Source: Clostridiales bacterium UBA735
GTDB taxonomy: Bacteria > Bacillota > Clostridia > Oscillospirales > Oscillospiraceae
Assembly: GCA_002298695.1 (NCBI GenBank)
Contig: DBLB01000026.1
Location: forward strand, 10,019 to 16,264
Direction: 5' to 3'
DNA: 6,246 bases
Below are positions 4,853 to 6,246 of the stretch, one piece after another (position 1 is the stretch's first letter; each line of letters starts with the position of its first letter). The notes below the pieces were generated by a model. It did no database searches. It was not told where the DNA came from and saw nothing but the letters and a program-made list of their open reading frames with translations. The translations under genes were made by a program, and so were the position numbers.

Positions 4853-6246
4853 TCAGTCCAGAGTGCTTTGGCCGGTATATAGATCATAATATCGACCCTT
4901 GAGCGCAAGAAGTTCTTCGTGTGTGCCTTTTTCCACGATCTTACCATGCTCGATGACAACGATGCAGTCGGCGTTGCGTACTGTGGAGAGACGGTGCGCA
5001 ATGACGAACACCGTGCGACCCTGCATGAGACTGTCAAGACCTTTTTCGATATGACGTTCGGTGCGCGTATCGATGGAGCTCGTAGCCTCGTCCAGAATGA
5101 GCACCGGAGGATCGGCGACAGCGGCACGGGCGATGGAGAGCAGCTGTCGCTGCCCCTGGCTGAGGTTTGCGCCATCACCTGTGACCATGGTGTCGTATCC
5201 GTCCGGCAGACGTCGGATGAAGCTGTGCGCGTCTGCGCGCTTCGCTGCGGCAATGCACTCCTCGTCTGTGGCATCCAGACGCCCGTAGCGGATGTTTTCC
5301 ATTACCGTGCCGGTAAAGAGATGTGTGTCCTGCAAAACGACCGCTGTAGCGCGGCGGAGATCGTCCTTGGAGATATTCCGTACATCGATCCCGTCATAGG
5401 TGATGCTGCCGGAGTTGATCTCATAAAAGCGGTTGAAGAGATTGGTGATCGTCGTTTTTCCAGCGCCGGTCGAGCCGACGAACGCGATCTTCTGGCCGGG
5501 CTTGGCGTAGAATGTGATATCCGTCAATATGGGCTTTTCGGGAACATACGAGAAATCCACGTCATGCAGCCGCACATCGCCGCGCACGGGGATGAGCGTC
5601 GTTTCATTTCCGGTCATGACCTTCCACGCCCACTGTCCGGTGCGTTCTTTTGTCTCACAGAGAGCGCCGTTCTCCTCGCATACCCGCACGATGGTCGTTG
5701 TTCCCTCGTCGATCTCCGGCGGGGTATCCATGATCTCAAAGATGCGTTCCGCACCGGCAAGCGCGGAGAGAATGGCATTGATCTGCTGTGACACCTGGTT
5801 TATCGGCTGTGTAACGTTTCGGCAGTACTGGAGATATGCCGCAAGTCCGCCGATATCAAAGCCGAGCACAAATGTCAGCACGCCGCCCGCCATCGCCGTA
5901 GCAGCAAAGCCGATGTTGGAGATATTACTTGCGATTGGCATGATGGAGGTGGCAAGGTAGTTCGCGTCGCGTGCAATGGTGTAAAAATTGCTGTTGAGTT
6001 CTTCAAACTCCGCTTCGGCCTCGGCTTCATGCGTGAAAGCCTTGACAACTTTGAGACCTTCAATCATTTCTTGAATGTTGCCATTGAGCTCGCCAAGCGC
6101 GGCCTGCTGCCGCTGGAAAAGCGCGCGGCTCTTCTTGCCGCGAAGGAAAAAAACAGACATGGCCGCGGCGAGCATCAGAACCGTTATGATGAACAGGGGA
6201 GCGCTCGTATAGATCATCATCACAATGATACCGACGAATGTGAGAG
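4853..6246 (-). CDS. ABC exporter, fused membrane and ATPase domains (5' end outside window)
   Basis: The frame runs off the right edge: codons upstream of the internal GTG at 6221-6223 continue as LTFVGIIV, so that GTG is not the start and roughly 130-160 N-terminal residues are missing. Numbering from that GTG (456 residues), membrane helices lie at about 1-27 and two more between 95 and 132, with the coupling region EMIEGLKVVKAF at 52-63. The ATPase domain has Walker A GSTGAGKT (250-257), Q-loop Gln298, signature LSQGQ (354-358), Walker B VLILDEAT with Glu379, and H-loop His410; all key residues are intact. Residues about 174-215 are an extra linker between the domains, Cys-containing and Trp-rich, which I recall in Clostridia multidrug-type exporters of the MsbA/BmrA/YfiC group. 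Such proteins often pair with a second half exporter, whose gene may lie upstream outside the window. Substrate unknown; lipid, drug or peptide export are all possible. Confidence 0.95.
   Translation of the reverse strand, partial: LTFVGIIVMMIYTSAPLFIITVLMLAAAMSVFFLRGKKSRALFQRQQAALGELNGNIQEMIEGLKVVKAFTHEAEAEAEFEELNSNFYTIARDANYLATSIMPIASNISNIGFAATAMAGGVLTFVLGFDIGGLAAYLQYCRNVTQPINQVSQQINAILSALAGAERIFEIMDTPPEIDEGTTTIVRVCEENGALCETKERTGQWAWKVMTGNETTLIPVRGDVRLHDVDFSYVPEKPILTDITFYAKPGQKIAFVGSTGAGKTTITNLFNRFYEINSGSITYDGIDVRNISKDDLRRATAVVLQDTHLFTGTVMENIRYGRLDATDEECIAAAKRADAHSFIRRLPDGYDTMVTGDGANLSQGQRQLLSIARAAVADPPVLILDEATSSIDTRTERHIEKGLDSLMQGRTVFVIAHRLSTVRNADCIVVIEHGKIVEKGTHEELLALKGRYYDLYTGQSTLD

Noticed and set aside
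4919..5791. Plus-strand frame of 290 codons opposite the ABC exporter
   Set aside because: Antisense shadow; the minus strand carries every ATPase motif intact.

Overview
The window looks like chromosomal DNA of an anaerobic, probably gut-associated, Clostridia-type Bacillota. The pointers are moderately high GC with strong AGGAGG-type ribosome sites, a Clostridia-style surface protein with Cys/His repeats and a CHAP domain, a DUF6061-like small protein, and a fused ABC exporter of a type I know from Clostridia. Genus cannot be set from the sequence alone. Nearly all real genes are on the minus strand.

Layout, right to left along the minus strand: the C-terminal ~464 codons of an ABC exporter (4853-6246, running off the right edge) end at a strong terminator (4801-4836). 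A tRNA-Leu(UAG) gene (4662-4746) follows with its own near-consensus promoter and a bipartite terminator (4610-4654). Next is a small DUF6061-like gene (4244-4462) whose best ribosome site points to an upstream ATA codon instead of its first ATG. On the plus strand a 63-residue acidic/basic small protein (3962-4153, TTG start) converges on it; the two are separated by a strong hairpin (4204-4234). Its ~200-base leader has a plausible sigma-A promoter and may hide its ribosome site.

The left half (1-3474) is one compact minus-strand operon read from a promoter at about 3446-3474: a cytosolic coiled-coil protein, a type I signal peptidase (stop/start overlap TAATG), and, 16 bases further, a large secreted or membrane-anchored protein with a membrane segment, eight Cys/His repeats, a CHAP peptidoglycan hydrolase domain and a long extracellular region that runs off the left edge. 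The arrangement suggests a cell-surface export unit in which the peptidase processes the large protein or partners encoded beyond the window; that is inference.

The roughly 600 bases at 3363-3961 hold no convincing complete gene: two promoters, a coding-like 42-codon relic and the leader of the small gene. I found no CRISPR array, insertion sequence, transposase or rRNA. The most unusual items are the metal-site-like Cys/His array, the ATA start candidate, and the small orphan genes beside a tRNA, which may be remnants of an integrative element.
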